In this document: positions 43,322 to 53,345 of the stretch, in pieces | Layout of the letters: every line of letters begins with the position of its first letter | How positions within the stretch are numbered: position 1 is the stretch's first letter | Assembly: GCF_004342585.1 (NCBI RefSeq) | Contig: NZ_SLZQ01000017.1 | Coordinates: forward strand, 1 to 64,000 | Source: Paucimonas lemoignei | GTDB lineage: Bacteria; Pseudomonadota; Gammaproteobacteria; Burkholderiales; Burkholderiaceae_D | DNA: 64,000 nucleotides | Reading direction: 5' to 3' | Notes under the pieces: model-generated | Database searches by the model: none | What the model was told of the DNA's origin: nothing | The model's input: only the letters and a program-made list of their open reading frames with translations | Made by a program: the position numbers and the translations under genes

Positions 43322-44476
43322 ATGCGTATCGCTTTGAAATTGGCAGTGGCCGGCACTGCAGTCGCGCTAGCCGGATGCTCCACCCTGTCTTCGCTGAATC
43401 CGTTTTCCAGCAAAAAGGCGCCGAGCAATCCGCCAGCTGCTCTGGTTGACTTCAAGCCGACCCTGACCGTGAATACTGCCTGGACTGTATCGGTGGGCAA
43501 GGCCGGCGAACATGTATTCACGCCGGCTGTAGCACGCAACAGTGTCTTCGCTGCGGCCGCCGATGGCACCCTGACCCGCATCGAGGCTGCAACCGGTCGT
43601 GCCCAGTGGCGTATCAATGCCGGCACGCCACTGACTGCCGGCGTCGGCAGCGATGGCAATCTTGTCGTGGTCGCTGGCGAAAAAGGCGCGATCCTGGCAT
43701 TCGATGAAAACGGCAAGGAGGTCTGGAAAGCCCAGGCAGCCAGCGAAGTTTTATCCGCACCGGCTGTCGGGCTGGGCGTGGTCGTGGTGCGCAGTGTCGA
43801 CAACAGCATTGCCGCATTTGACGCCGCGACCGGCAAGCGCCGCTGGATCCTGCAGCGCAGCGTCCCCGCGCTGACCCTGCGCAGTGCGCCCGGCATTGCG
43901 ATCGCCGAAGGCAATGCATACGCGGCATTGCCTGGCGGCCGCCTGATCGCGGTCGCATTAAACAATGGCGGCCCGCGCTGGGAAGTCGCAGTCGGCGAAC
44001 CGCGCGGTGCCACGGAGCTCGAACGCGTGGCCGATACTTCCGGCATGCCGCTGGTGCTGGAGCGTGACGTTTGCGCCGTGGCCTATCAGGGACGTGCCGC
44101 CTGCGTCGACGGCCTCACCGGCAGCGCACGCTGGGCGCGTAACCTGTCAAGCGACGTCGGCCTGGGCGGCGACGAGCGCTTTGTGTTTGCTGCCGATGAC
44201 GCCGGCTCGCTGCACGCATTTTCCCGCGACAGCGGCGCCAGTGTCTGGCGTAACCAGCAGCTCGCCAACCGCCGCCTGTCGGCGCCGTTGTCGATCGGCC
44301 GGGCCGTTGCTGTGGCCGATTATCAGGGCTATGTCCATTTCCTGTCGCGTGAAGACGGCACCATGCTGGCGCGTGCCGCCACCGACGGCAGCCCCGTGCT
44401 GGGCACGCCGGTCGTGGCCGGCTCGTATGCCGTGTTCCAGACACGAGATGGCAGCCTGATTGCTTTTGGAAACTGA
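43322..44476 (+). CDS. bamB: Outer membrane assembly lipoprotein BamB
   Basis: A 384-residue lipoprotein of the BAM complex that inserts beta-barrel proteins. The lipobox is ALAGC. The rest is an eight-bladed PQQ-like propeller with repeated strands such as AFDENGKEVWKAQAASEV and AFDAATGKRRWILQRS. The ATG at 43322 follows GGGGAGAT; the frame opens 18 codons earlier inside yfgM. Confidence 0.93.
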   Translation: MRIALKLAVAGTAVALAGCSTLSSLNPFSSKKAPSNPPAALVDFKPTLTVNTAWTVSVGKAGEHVFTPAVARNSVFAAAADGTLTRIEAATGRAQWRINAGTPLTAGVGSDGNLVVVAGEKGAILAFDENGKEVWKAQAASEVLSAPAVGLGVVVVRSVDNSIAAFDAATGKRRWILQRSVPALTLRSAPGIAIAEGNAYAALPGGRLIAVALNNGGPRWEVAVGEPRGATELERVADTSGMPLVLERDVCAVAYQGRAACVDGLTGSARWARNLSSDVGLGGDERFVFAADDAGSLHAFSRDSGASVWRNQQLANRRLSAPLSIGRAVAVADYQGYVHFLSREDGTMLARAATDGSPVLGTPVVAGSYAVFQTRDGSLIAFGN

Positions 44477-44481
44477 ATTGA

Positions 44482-45819
44482 ATGAAACCGGTAATTGCAT
44501 TAGTCGGACGGCCGAATGTCGGCAAATCCACGCTGTTTAACCGCCTGACGCGGTCGCGTGATGCCCTGGTCGCCGATCTGCCCGGCCTTACCCGCGACCG
44601 CCATTATGGCGAGGGGCGCATTGGCGAGCGTCCCTTTCTCGTGGTGGATACCGGCGGCTTCGAGCCGGTGGCCAAGGAAGGCATCATGCACGAGATGGCC
44701 AAGCAGACCAAGCAGGCCGTCGCCGAAGCAGATGTCGTAGTATTTCTGGTCGATGGCCGGCAAGGGCTGACACCGCACGACAAGACGATCACGGATTTCC
44801 TGCGCAAGTCGGGCCGGCCGGTGATGCTCGTGGTGAACAAGGCCGAGGGCATGAAATACACCACGGTCACTGCCGATTTCTACGAGCTTGGTTTGGGCGA
44901 TCCATATGTGATCTCTGCCGCGCATGGTGATGGGGTGCATGACCTCGTCAACGAAGCGCTCGACCAGGTGAAGCAACCTGCCGAGGAAGAACCCGAAGCG
45001 CCGCAGCAACGCGGGATCAAGCTGGCTATCGTCGGCCGGCCGAACGTCGGTAAATCAACCTTGGTCAATGCACTGCTGGGCGAGGAACGCGTCATCGCAT
45101 TCGATATGCCCGGCACCACGCGCGACTCAATCGAGATCCCGTTCGAGCGCGATGGCAAGCACTACACGCTTATTGATACCGCAGGTATCCGGCGTCGCGG
45201 CAAGGTATTCGAAGCCATCGAAAAATTTTCGGTGGTGAAGACCCTGCAATCGATTTCCGAAGCGAATGTCGTCTTGCTTCTTCTTGATGCACAGCAAGAC
45301 ATTTCTGAGCAGGACGCGCATATTGCTGGATTCATTCTGGAGTCGGGCAGGGCGTTGGTGGTGGGTGTCAATAAATGGGATGGTTTGACCAAGGACCGGC
45401 GCGACGAAATCAAGATGGATATCGAGCGCAAGCTGAATTTCCTGTCGTTCGCCAAGTATCATTTCATTTCCGCGCTCAAGTCCACCGGCATCGGCCCGCT
45501 GATGAAATCGGTCGATTCGGCTTACGCCGCCGCGATGATCAAACTGTCGACGCCGAGGCTGACGCGTGCGCTGGAAGAAGCAGTGGAACATCAGCAGCCG
45601 CGCCGCAAGGGCTCGATCCGACCCAAGATGCGCTATGCTCACCAGGGCGGACAGAACCCGCCGATTGTCGTCATCCACGGCAATGCGCTGGAAGCCATTG
45701 ACGACAATTACAAGCGTTACTTGGAAAAACATTTTCGTGAAACTTTCTCCCTGGTCGGTACGCCATTGCGGATTGAATTGAGATCAGGAAAGAATCCATT
45801 CACTAGACAAGAAAAGTAA
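44482..45819 (+). CDS. der: Ribosome biogenesis GTPase Der (EngA)
   Basis: A 445-residue GTPase with two tandem G domains and a C-terminal KH-like domain, required for 50S assembly. First G1 is [12 protein letters not shown] (residues 7-18) and the second [12 protein letters not shown] (near 185). Both have DxxG (DTGGF; DTAGI) and NKxD-type motifs (NKAEG; NKWDG). It starts 5 bases after bamB. Confidence 0.97.
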   Translation: MKPVIALVGRPNVGKSTLFNRLTRSRDALVADLPGLTRDRHYGEGRIGERPFLVVDTGGFEPVAKEGIMHEMAKQTKQAVAEADVVVFLVDGRQGLTPHDKTITDFLRKSGRPVMLVVNKAEGMKYTTVTADFYELGLGDPYVISAAHGDGVHDLVNEALDQVKQPAEEEPEAPQQRGIKLAIVGRPNVGKSTLVNALLGEERVIAFDMPGTTRDSIEIPFERDGKHYTLIDTAGIRRRGKVFEAIEKFSVVKTLQSISEANVVLLLLDAQQDISEQDAHIAGFILESGRALVVGVNKWDGLTKDRRDEIKMDIERKLNFLSFAKYHFISALKSTGIGPLMKSVDSAYAAAMIKLSTPRLTRALEEAVEHQQPRRKGSIRPKMRYAHQGGQNPPIVVIHGNALEAIDDNYKRYLEKHFRETFSLVGTPLRIELRSGKNPFTRQEK

Positions 45820-45961
45820 GAGTCGATAAGCCGTGTTCACCGAATCGATCATGGCAACAAACTGAAAAATCGGCTACATTCGAAATACTTCACCCGGTTG
45901 GCACTTGAAATCCACTCAAGTTGCCTCAAACTCCAAAACACAACTACACAATGGAGCTGTT

Positions 45962-46198
45962 ATGAGCAATAAAGGGCAACTTCTACAAGACCCCTTCCTG
46001 AATGCCTTACGTAAAGAACATGTCCCGGTATCAATCTACTTGGTCAACGGCATTAAATTGCAGGGACATATCGAGTCATTTGACCAATATGTCGTCCTGC
46101 TGCGTAACACCGTTACCCAAATGGTCTACAAGCATGCGATCTCGACGGTTGTCCCGGCGCGCGCCGTCAACCTGAATCTCGATGCCGAGTCGGAGTAA
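45962..46198 (+). CDS. hfq: RNA chaperone Hfq
   Basis: A 78-residue Sm-like hexameric protein that pairs small RNAs with mRNA. The Sm1 motif is [20 protein letters not shown] and Sm2 [10 protein letters not shown]. The short acidic tail follows. The ATG at 45962 is preceded by GGAG; a frame opening 19 codons upstream is not Hfq-like. A 142-base gap after der probably contains its promoter. Confidence 0.97.
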   Translation: MSNKGQLLQDPFLNALRKEHVPVSIYLVNGIKLQGHIESFDQYVVLLRNTVTQMVYKHAISTVVPARAVNLNLDAESE

Positions 46199-46233
46199 TG
46201 TTTGCAAATTGGTAAATTTATTTTGAAACCGGT

Positions 46234-47391
46234 ATGCGCACGGCCCTAGTCGGCCTTGACTTCGGCAAAGGTGATTTTGCCGCGAGCCTTGAAGAACTGT
46301 CTCTCCTGGCTAAATCGGCTGGTGCGGAACCGGTAGTTACTATTACCGGACGCCGCTCCAGTCCGGATGCTGCTTTGTATGTCGGCAGCGGCAAGGCGAA
46401 TGAAATCGCCGACGCCGTGCGCGACGAGCAGCTGGAATTGGTGATTTTCAATCACGCCTTGTCCCCGGCTCAGCAGCGTAACCTGGAGCGTCACCTCAAG
46501 GCCCGGGTCGTCGACCGCACCAGTCTGATTCTCGACATCTTTGCCCAGCGCGCGCAAAGCCACGAGGGTAAGGTGCAGGTTGAGCTGGCACAATTGCAGC
46601 ATCTCGCCACACGTCTGGTGCGCGGCTGGACTCACTTGGAACGGCAAAAAGGCGGTATCGGCTTGCGCGGCCCCGGTGAAACTCAGCTCGAAACCGACCG
46701 TCGCCTTTTGGGTGAGCGCGTCAAGATGCTGCGCATCAAGCTCGACAAGCTGCGCCGTCAGCACGCCACGCAGCGCCGCTCCCGTGCCCGCAATAATGCC
46801 TTTTCGGTCTCGCTGGTCGGCTATACCAATGCCGGCAAGTCGACCTTGTTCAACTCCCTAACCAAGGCGCGCGCCTATGCTGCGAACCAGTTGTTCGCCA
46901 CGCTGGATACGACTTCACGACGTCTGCACCTGGATGAGGTCGGCAGCATCGTGATCTCCGATACGGTCGGGTTCATCCGTGAGTTGCCGCACCAACTGGT
47001 GGCAGCTTTCCGTGCCACGCTCGAAGAAACCATTCAAGCCGATCTCCTGCTGCATGTCGTCGATGCCGCCAGCCCCGCGCGCATGGAGCAGATCGAGCAG
47101 GTCAATCTCGTCTTGAAGGAGATTGGCGCCGACGATATCCCGCAAATCCTCGTTTGGAACAAGATCGATGCCGCAGGCCTTGAGCCGGGAATCGAGCGTG
47201 ACGAGTATGGTAGAATCCGCCGTGTTTTCATCAGCGCCCAAAGTGGCGCCGGCCTGGATCTTTTGCGCCAGGCCATGGCGGAGTTTGCCAGGGAGAGAAG
47301 CGCGGCTCCGCATGCGGAAGCGCCTGCGCAAGTGACCAGTGAAGCGCAATCGGGCAATCCAATGGGCATACCTCCTACCAATTTCAGCTGA
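46234..47391 (+). CDS. hflX: GTPase HflX
   Basis: A 385-residue ribosome-associated GTPase that splits stalled ribosomes in relatives. The N-terminal HflX domain (GSGKANEIADAV, HALSPAQQRNLE) is followed by a coiled helix region with GPGETQLETDRR and a G domain with G1 GYTNAGKSTLFN, G3 DTVGFI and G4 NKID. It follows hfq by 35 bases. Confidence 0.95.
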   Translation: MRTALVGLDFGKGDFAASLEELSLLAKSAGAEPVVTITGRRSSPDAALYVGSGKANEIADAVRDEQLELVIFNHALSPAQQRNLERHLKARVVDRTSLILDIFAQRAQSHEGKVQVELAQLQHLATRLVRGWTHLERQKGGIGLRGPGETQLETDRRLLGERVKMLRIKLDKLRRQHATQRRSRARNNAFSVSLVGYTNAGKSTLFNSLTKARAYAANQLFATLDTTSRRLHLDEVGSIVISDTVGFIRELPHQLVAAFRATLEETIQADLLLHVVDAASPARMEQIEQVNLVLKEIGADDIPQILVWNKIDAAGLEPGIERDEYGRIRRVFISAQSGAGLDLLRQAMAEFARERSAAPHAEAPAQVTSEAQSGNPMGIPPTNFS

Positions 47392-47401
47392 TCTCCACAG
47401 A

Positions 47402-48694
47402 ATGCTTGTCCCTATACTAAAAAAAATCGGTCTCAAGTTTTCGATCAACGACCCCCGCTGGGGACGTGGCTCGCAAGACGATAATTCCAATGCCAATCCG
47501 CCTGAAGGCAGGCGCCCGCAGGATGGGCCGCCCGACCTCGACGAATTGTGGCGCGACTTTAATCAGCGGCTGAACCGCCTGTTCGGCGGCAAGCGCGGCG
47601 GCGGAGGCGGCCCGGACGGCTTCAGGCCGGAAATGCGCGGCGGGATGGGCATCTTTGGCATCGCCGCGATCGCAGCAGTTTTCCTCTGGCTCGTCAGCGG
47701 TTTCTTCATCGTCCAGGAAGGGCAGACCGCGGTCGTCATGACTTTCGGGAAATACAGTCACAAGACACCGGCCGGTTTCAACTGGCGCTGGCCCGCGCCG
47801 ATCCAGAGCCATGAGATCGTCAACGTCTCGCAGGTACGTACGGCAGAAGTCGGCTATCGCGGCAATGTCCGCAACAAGCAGACCAGCGAGTCGCTCATGC
47901 TGACCGATGATGAAAACATCATCGACATCCAGTTCGCTGTTCAATACGTCTTGAGCGACGCGGAAAAATGGATTTTCAATAATCGCGAACAGGAAGAAAT
48001 GGTAAAGCAGGTGGCCGAATCAGCACTGCGCGAAGTGGTCGGCCGCAACAAGATGGACTTTGTCCTGTACGAGGATCGTGCCAAGGTGGCTATCGATGCC
48101 AAGAAGCTGATGCAAAGTATTCTTGATCACTACAATTCCGGCGTGATGATCACGAATGTCGCCACGCTCGGCGTCCAGCCGCCGGAGCAGGTGCAGGCGG
48201 CCTTCGACGACGCCGTCAAGGCCGGCCAGGATCGCGAACGCCTGAAAAACGAAGGTCAGGCTTACGCCAATGACGTCATTCCGAAGGCGCGTGGCGCGGC
48301 TTCGCGCCTGCTGCAGGAGGCCGAAGCTTATCGTTCGAGAGTCGAGGAAACCGCGCAGGGTGACGCGTCGCGCTTCAAGCAAGTGGTGGCCGAGTACCAG
48401 AAGGCGCCGGCGGTGACGCGCGACCGTATGTACATTGAGACCATGCAGCAGATCTTTGCCAATACCGGCAAGGTGATGATCGATGCCAAGAGCGGCAACA
48501 ATCTTCTGTATCTGCCGCTGGATAAATTGATCGCGCAGACCGTCAATCAGGATGCGGCTGGCAATGCAGCGCGTGCGCCGGCCGCGCAATCCGGCGCTGC
48601 AGCAGGCATTTCGGAAACACAGCAGGCAGTCGATGCCGAGCGCGAATCGCGTACAAGGGATGCACGTAGCGCGCGCGACAGGGAGGGCCGCTAA
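47402..48694 (+). CDS. hflK: FtsH regulator HflK
   Basis: A 430-residue SPFH-domain inner-membrane protein that with HflC encloses FtsH. A Gly/Arg/Asn-rich cytosolic N-terminus (20-85) precedes one transmembrane helix (about 87-107, IFGIAAIAAVFLWLVSGFFI) and the SPFH/prohibitin domain, then a coiled coil. The ATG at 47402 starts the protein 10 bases after hflX; the frame extends 21 codons upstream into hflX. Confidence 0.94.
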   Translation: MLVPILKKIGLKFSINDPRWGRGSQDDNSNANPPEGRRPQDGPPDLDELWRDFNQRLNRLFGGKRGGGGGPDGFRPEMRGGMGIFGIAAIAAVFLWLVSGFFIVQEGQTAVVMTFGKYSHKTPAGFNWRWPAPIQSHEIVNVSQVRTAEVGYRGNVRNKQTSESLMLTDDENIIDIQFAVQYVLSDAEKWIFNNREQEEMVKQVAESALREVVGRNKMDFVLYEDRAKVAIDAKKLMQSILDHYNSGVMITNVATLGVQPPEQVQAAFDDAVKAGQDRERLKNEGQAYANDVIPKARGAASRLLQEAEAYRSRVEETAQGDASRFKQVVAEYQKAPAVTRDRMYIETMQQIFANTGKVMIDAKSGNNLLYLPLDKLIAQTVNQDAAGNAARAPAAQSGAAAGISETQQAVDAERESRTRDARSARDREGR

Positions 48695-49582
48695 ATGAAC
48701 CGTCTGGTTACCATTGTCATCGTCGCGATTCTCGCAATCTGGGCGATCTCGTCGACAGTTTTCGTCGTCGATCAACGTAAGTATGCAGTCGTGTTTGCGC
48801 TGGGTGAAGTCAAGCAGGTGATCGACAAGCCCGGCCTGCATTTCAAGCTGCCGCCGCCTTTCCAGAACGTGGTTTTCTTCGACAAGCGTATCCTTACCCT
48901 GGATTCTCCGGACGCAGACCGCTTCATTACCGCCGAAAAGAAAAACGTCCTGATCGATTCGTTCGTGAAGTGGCGGATCGTCGACCCGCGCCTGTATTAC
49001 GTCAGTTTCAATGGCGATGAAAAGCGCGCGATGGATCGCATGCAGCAGATCATCAAGGATGCCTTGAACCTGGAAATCACCAAGCGCACTGTGCGTGAAG
49101 TGATTTCGGGCGAACGCGCCAAGGTGATGAACGCGATCCAGAAGAACGTCGCGGATGAAGCCAAAAAGATCGGCGTGCAGGTGATCGATGTGCGCTTAAA
49201 ACGTGTGGATTACGTCGAGCAGATCAGCAACTCGGTATACGACCGCATGCGCTCGGAGCGCCTGCGTGTGGCAAACGAATTGCGCTCGACAGGCGCCGCA
49301 GAATCGGAGAAAATCCGCGCGGATGCTGAAAAACAGCGTACCGTGATCCTGGCCGAGGCCTATCGCGAAGCGGAAAAAATGCGTGGTGAAGGCGATGCCA
49401 AGGCATCACAGATCTATGCGCAGGCATTCGGCCAGAATCCCGAGTTCTACAAGTTCTACCGCAGCCTGCAGGCTTATCGGGCCAGCTTCAAGAACCAGAA
49501 CGATGTCATGGTGCTGGATCCGAACTCCGAGTTTTTCCGCTATTTCCGCAATCCGGGAGCGGGAGGCGCCGGCGCCAAATAA
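48695..49582 (+). CDS. hflC: FtsH regulator HflC
   Basis: A 295-residue partner of HflK with an N-terminal membrane anchor (about 5-26) and SPFH domain (QRKYAVVFALGEVKQVI onward). The region VIDVRLKRVDYVEQISNSVY is typical. It starts immediately after the hflK stop, as in other proteobacteria. Confidence 0.95.
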   Translation: MNRLVTIVIVAILAIWAISSTVFVVDQRKYAVVFALGEVKQVIDKPGLHFKLPPPFQNVVFFDKRILTLDSPDADRFITAEKKNVLIDSFVKWRIVDPRLYYVSFNGDEKRAMDRMQQIIKDALNLEITKRTVREVISGERAKVMNAIQKNVADEAKKIGVQVIDVRLKRVDYVEQISNSVYDRMRSERLRVANELRSTGAAESEKIRADAEKQRTVILAEAYREAEKMRGEGDAKASQIYAQAFGQNPEFYKFYRSLQAYRASFKNQNDVMVLDPNSEFFRYFRNPGAGGAGAK

Positions 49583-49597
49583 AAGGCGGAATTGGGC

Positions 49598-49828
49598 ATG
49601 GAATCCCCGTGGCTGCTGGCTTTGGGCCTGATGCTGGTATTTGAAGGTATCATTCCCCTGTTATTTCCAGGGCTGTGGCGCGAAACTTTCCGGCGGATCT
49701 TGCAGTTTTCTGATGGGCAGCTGCGCTTTTTCGGGCTGGCTGCCCTGTTGGCTGGACTGGCGATAGTCAGTCTGGTTTATTTTTTTCTGAAGCAACTCCA
49801 TAGTAATGCGCACCTGGCTACTTCCTGA
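49598..49828 (+). CDS. DUF2065 family small membrane protein
   Basis: A 76-residue protein with two hydrophobic helices (about 6-22 and 44-64) and the motif [18 protein letters not shown], typical of DUF2065 (YjeT-like). The place between hflC and purA is conserved; function unknown. Its 3' end overlaps the hisZ start by 23 bases. Confidence 0.85.
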   Translation: MESPWLLALGLMLVFEGIIPLLFPGLWRETFRRILQFSDGQLRFFGLAALLAGLAIVSLVYFFLKQLHSNAHLATS

Positions 49829-50957
49829 AAACATCGCCGACGTCTTGCCTGCCGAAGCACGCAAGATCGAAGACTTGCGCCGCGCCATGCTTGATACTTT
49901 CCGGCGCTACGGCTATGAACTGGTCATGCCGCCCATGCTGGAATATATCGAGTCGCTGCTGACCGGCGCTGGGCAGGATATGGGCCTGCGCACGTTCAAG
50001 CTGGTCGATCAGCTCTCCGGGCGCACGATGGGCATCCGGGCCGACATGACTACGCAAGTCGCTCGTATCGATGCGCATTTGCTTAACCGCGAAAGCGTGA
50101 CTCGCCTTTGCTATGCCGGCAGCGTATTGCATACTCGTCCTTCGGGCTTGCATGCCACGCGCGAGCCGTTGCAGATTGGCGCGGAAATCTATGGTCACGC
50201 CGGCCTGGAAGCTGACGCGGAAATCCAGGAACTGGCGCTGGCCTGCCTGGCCTTGGCCGGCATTTCTCATATCCGCCTGGATTTGTGCCACGTTGGCGTT
50301 GTTAAAGCTATTTTGCAAAGCGATAAGCATGCGCAAGCCGATGAAGAAACCTTGATCGGGTTATTGAAAGCAAAAGACAGCGCAGGATTGCGCGAATTGA
50401 CGCGCGACTATGAACCTGTAACGCGCGATGCCTTGTTGGCATTGCCTGATCTTTATGGCGATGGCAAGGTGATTGCCCTCGCTCGAAAAGTCTTGCCGGA
50501 CTTGCCAGGCATCGGCAAGGCGCTGGATGAATTGCAGGCGCTGGCGGATCTGGCTGGCGAAGCCGCGGTGACGATCGACCTGGCGGATCTGCACGGCTAT
50601 CAGTATGAAAGCGGCGCGATGTTCGCCGCCTATGTGCCGGGCTTGCCGAATGCGGTGGCGCGCGGTGGGCGCTATGACCATGTCGGCGAAGTATTCGGCA
50701 GGGCACGGCCGGCAACCGGATTTTCGATGGATTTGCGCGAGCTGGCACGCCTGGTGCCGGAACCTGCGCGCACCAGCGCGATTCTGGCGCCCTGGGGGCG
50801 TGACCAGGCATTGCGCGGCAAGATCGCGGAATTGCGCCGCGCAGGCGAAGTCGTGATCCAGAACCTTCCCGGCCAGGGCGAGGAACAGGGTGAATTCGAT
50901 TGCACGCGCACGCTGGTGTGCGAAGGCGGCGATTGGGTAGTAAAGAATTTGAGCTAA
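49806..50957 (+). CDS. hisZ: ATP phosphoribosyltransferase regulatory subunit HisZ
   Basis: A 383-residue HisRS paralogue that pairs with the short form of HisG in histidine biosynthesis. It keeps the class II fold ([47 protein letters not shown]) but lacks the anticodon-binding domain and tRNA-charging residues, which separates it from hisS at 41.3 kb. hisG is not in this window. It overlaps DUF2065. Confidence 0.93.
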   Translation: MRTWLLPENIADVLPAEARKIEDLRRAMLDTFRRYGYELVMPPMLEYIESLLTGAGQDMGLRTFKLVDQLSGRTMGIRADMTTQVARIDAHLLNRESVTRLCYAGSVLHTRPSGLHATREPLQIGAEIYGHAGLEADAEIQELALACLALAGISHIRLDLCHVGVVKAILQSDKHAQADEETLIGLLKAKDSAGLRELTRDYEPVTRDALLALPDLYGDGKVIALARKVLPDLPGIGKALDELQALADLAGEAAVTIDLADLHGYQYESGAMFAAYVPGLPNAVARGGRYDHVGEVFGRARPATGFSMDLRELARLVPEPARTSAILAPWGRDQALRGKIAELRRAGEVVIQNLPGQGEEQGEFDCTRTLVCEGGDWVVKNLS

Positions 50958-52274
<1,317 letters not shown>

Positions 52275-52313
52275 TCACTCATCGTTAATATATTCGTAGC
52301 AAGGACTTGAATC

Positions 52314-52838
52314 ATGAGTGAAGCCGCAAATAGCGAACTCAGAGTCTCGTGGGAACAGTATCACCGTCATATCGAGGATCTGGCAGTGCTGGTGCATCGT
52401 TCGGGGTGGGAATTCGATCAGATCCTGTGCCTGGCCCGAGGCGGCTTGCGTCCAGGAGATGTGCTTTCGCGGCTGTTTGATGTGCCGCTGGCGATTCTGT
52501 CGACCAGTTCCTATCGCGAGGATGCCGGCAGCACGCAAGGTGAGCTGTCGATTGCCAAGCACGTGACCATGCCTCGCGGCACGTTGAGCGGAAAAGTACT
52601 GCTGGTCGATGATCTGGTGGATTCGGGCGTCACGCTGGACAAGGTGCAGAAGCACTTGGGCGAAGCTTTCCCCGGCGTGACGGAAGTGCGCTCGGCAGTG
52701 ATCTGGTACAAGGAACGTTCCTGCATGCGACCGGATTATTTTCTGCAGTACCTGGAAGGCAATCCCTGGATCATGCAGCCGTTTGAGGAATATGACCGGT
52801 TGAAGATAGAAGGGGTGGCGGCGCGGTCTACATCATGA
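52314..52838 (+). CDS. Purine phosphoribosyltransferase (type I PRT)
   Basis: A 174-residue phosphoribosyltransferase. The PRPP motif is VLLVDDLVDSGVTLDKV, and the N-terminal flexible region holds LARGGLRPGDVLSRLF. The end, YKERSCMRPDYFLQYLE, resembles the hypoxanthine/xanthine-guanine PRT group of archaeal/Gpt type. Base specificity is not readable. Adjacent to purA, consistent with purine salvage. A strong terminator follows. Confidence 0.85.
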   Translation: MSEAANSELRVSWEQYHRHIEDLAVLVHRSGWEFDQILCLARGGLRPGDVLSRLFDVPLAILSTSSYREDAGSTQGELSIAKHVTMPRGTLSGKVLLVDDLVDSGVTLDKVQKHLGEAFPGVTEVRSAVIWYKERSCMRPDYFLQYLEGNPWIMQPFEEYDRLKIEGVAARSTS

Positions 52839-52907
52839 TGCGCTTGTGTATTGCTTCTTGGTCTTGACTGGAATTTGCTTCTGACTCTGAGTCAGAGAGC
52901 CATAATG

Positions 52908-52936
52908 AAAAAGCTTCGCTGCGGCGAAGCTTTTTT
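52908..52936. terminator. Bidirectional terminator after the PRT gene
   Basis: The perfect 12-bp stem AAAAAGCTTCGC/GCGAAGCTTTTT with loop TGCG is followed by T on the plus strand and by a T-run on the minus strand. The 17-base palindrome TCTGACTC-T-GAGTCAGA lies just upstream at 52880-52896. Confidence 0.92.
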
Positions 52937-53062
52937 GTTTTCAAAGGCCCACGTCGGGAGCTCGGCCACGTTCCGCGGCCCCGGCTGGGCCGATAGGTCC
53001 AGCCTTTCGAGGCCCTCCCGCAAAGCGCGCAGGCGCTTTGCTCGTAGGCATACACCAAAACA
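52937..53062. other. Structured non-coding gap between two terminators (candidate small RNA)
   Basis: A 126-base GC-rich stretch with no supported ORF. Two clear hairpins are present: CGGCCC-N5-GGGCCG at 52976-52992 and CAAAGCGC-GCAG-GCGCTTTG at 53021-53040. It is bounded on both sides by strong terminators that work in either direction. A small RNA on the minus strand (ending at 52908) or plus strand (ending near 53090) is possible; it could also be decayed sequence. Confidence 0.35.
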
Positions 53063-53063
53063 A

Positions 53064-53089
53064 AAAGGGATCGCCGAAGCGATCCCTTT
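53064..53089 (-). terminator. Intrinsic terminator of tRNA-Leu
   Basis: The perfect 11-bp stem AAAGGGATCGC/GCGATCCCTTT with loop CGAA is followed on the minus strand by a T-rich run (complement of CAAAACAAAAA), just downstream of the tRNA. Confidence 0.92.
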
Positions 53090-53095
53090 GTATTT

Positions 53096-53180
53096 TGGTG
53101 CCCACGGAGGGACTCGAACCCCCACACCTCGCGGCACATGGACCTGAACCATGCGCGTCTACCAATTCCGCCACGTGGGC
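53096..53180 (-). tRNA. tRNA-Leu (anticodon CAG)
   Basis: An 85-base class II tRNA on the minus strand. The acceptor stem is GCCCACG/CGTGGGC, the anticodon stem CATGG/CCATG with loop TTCAGGT gives anticodon CAG, a long variable arm (TGCCGCGAGGTG region) follows, the T-loop is TTCGAGT, and ACCA is encoded. Confidence 0.95.
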
Positions 53181-53345
53181 CTAACGAAGCTGAGATTATA
53201 GCGGAAAGTTGGAAATTGTCAAAGCCAGTCAATGCATAAATTCGTTACCTATATTATTCAGGGCGACAGTGTGATTATTCCGGCAAACTTATTGCTACTC
53301 CAGTACACTAAGAAGATATTCAACAAGAACGAATTAATAACGCAT

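Noticed and set aside
49806-50957. hisZ as a second histidyl-tRNA synthetase
   Set aside because: It lacks the anticodon-binding domain and has the length of HisZ; the genuine HisRS is at 41.3 kb.
52851-53174. Short frames in the PRT/tRNA-Leu gap
   Set aside because: They cross terminator hairpins and the tRNA gene, and have no ribosome-binding site or conserved content.
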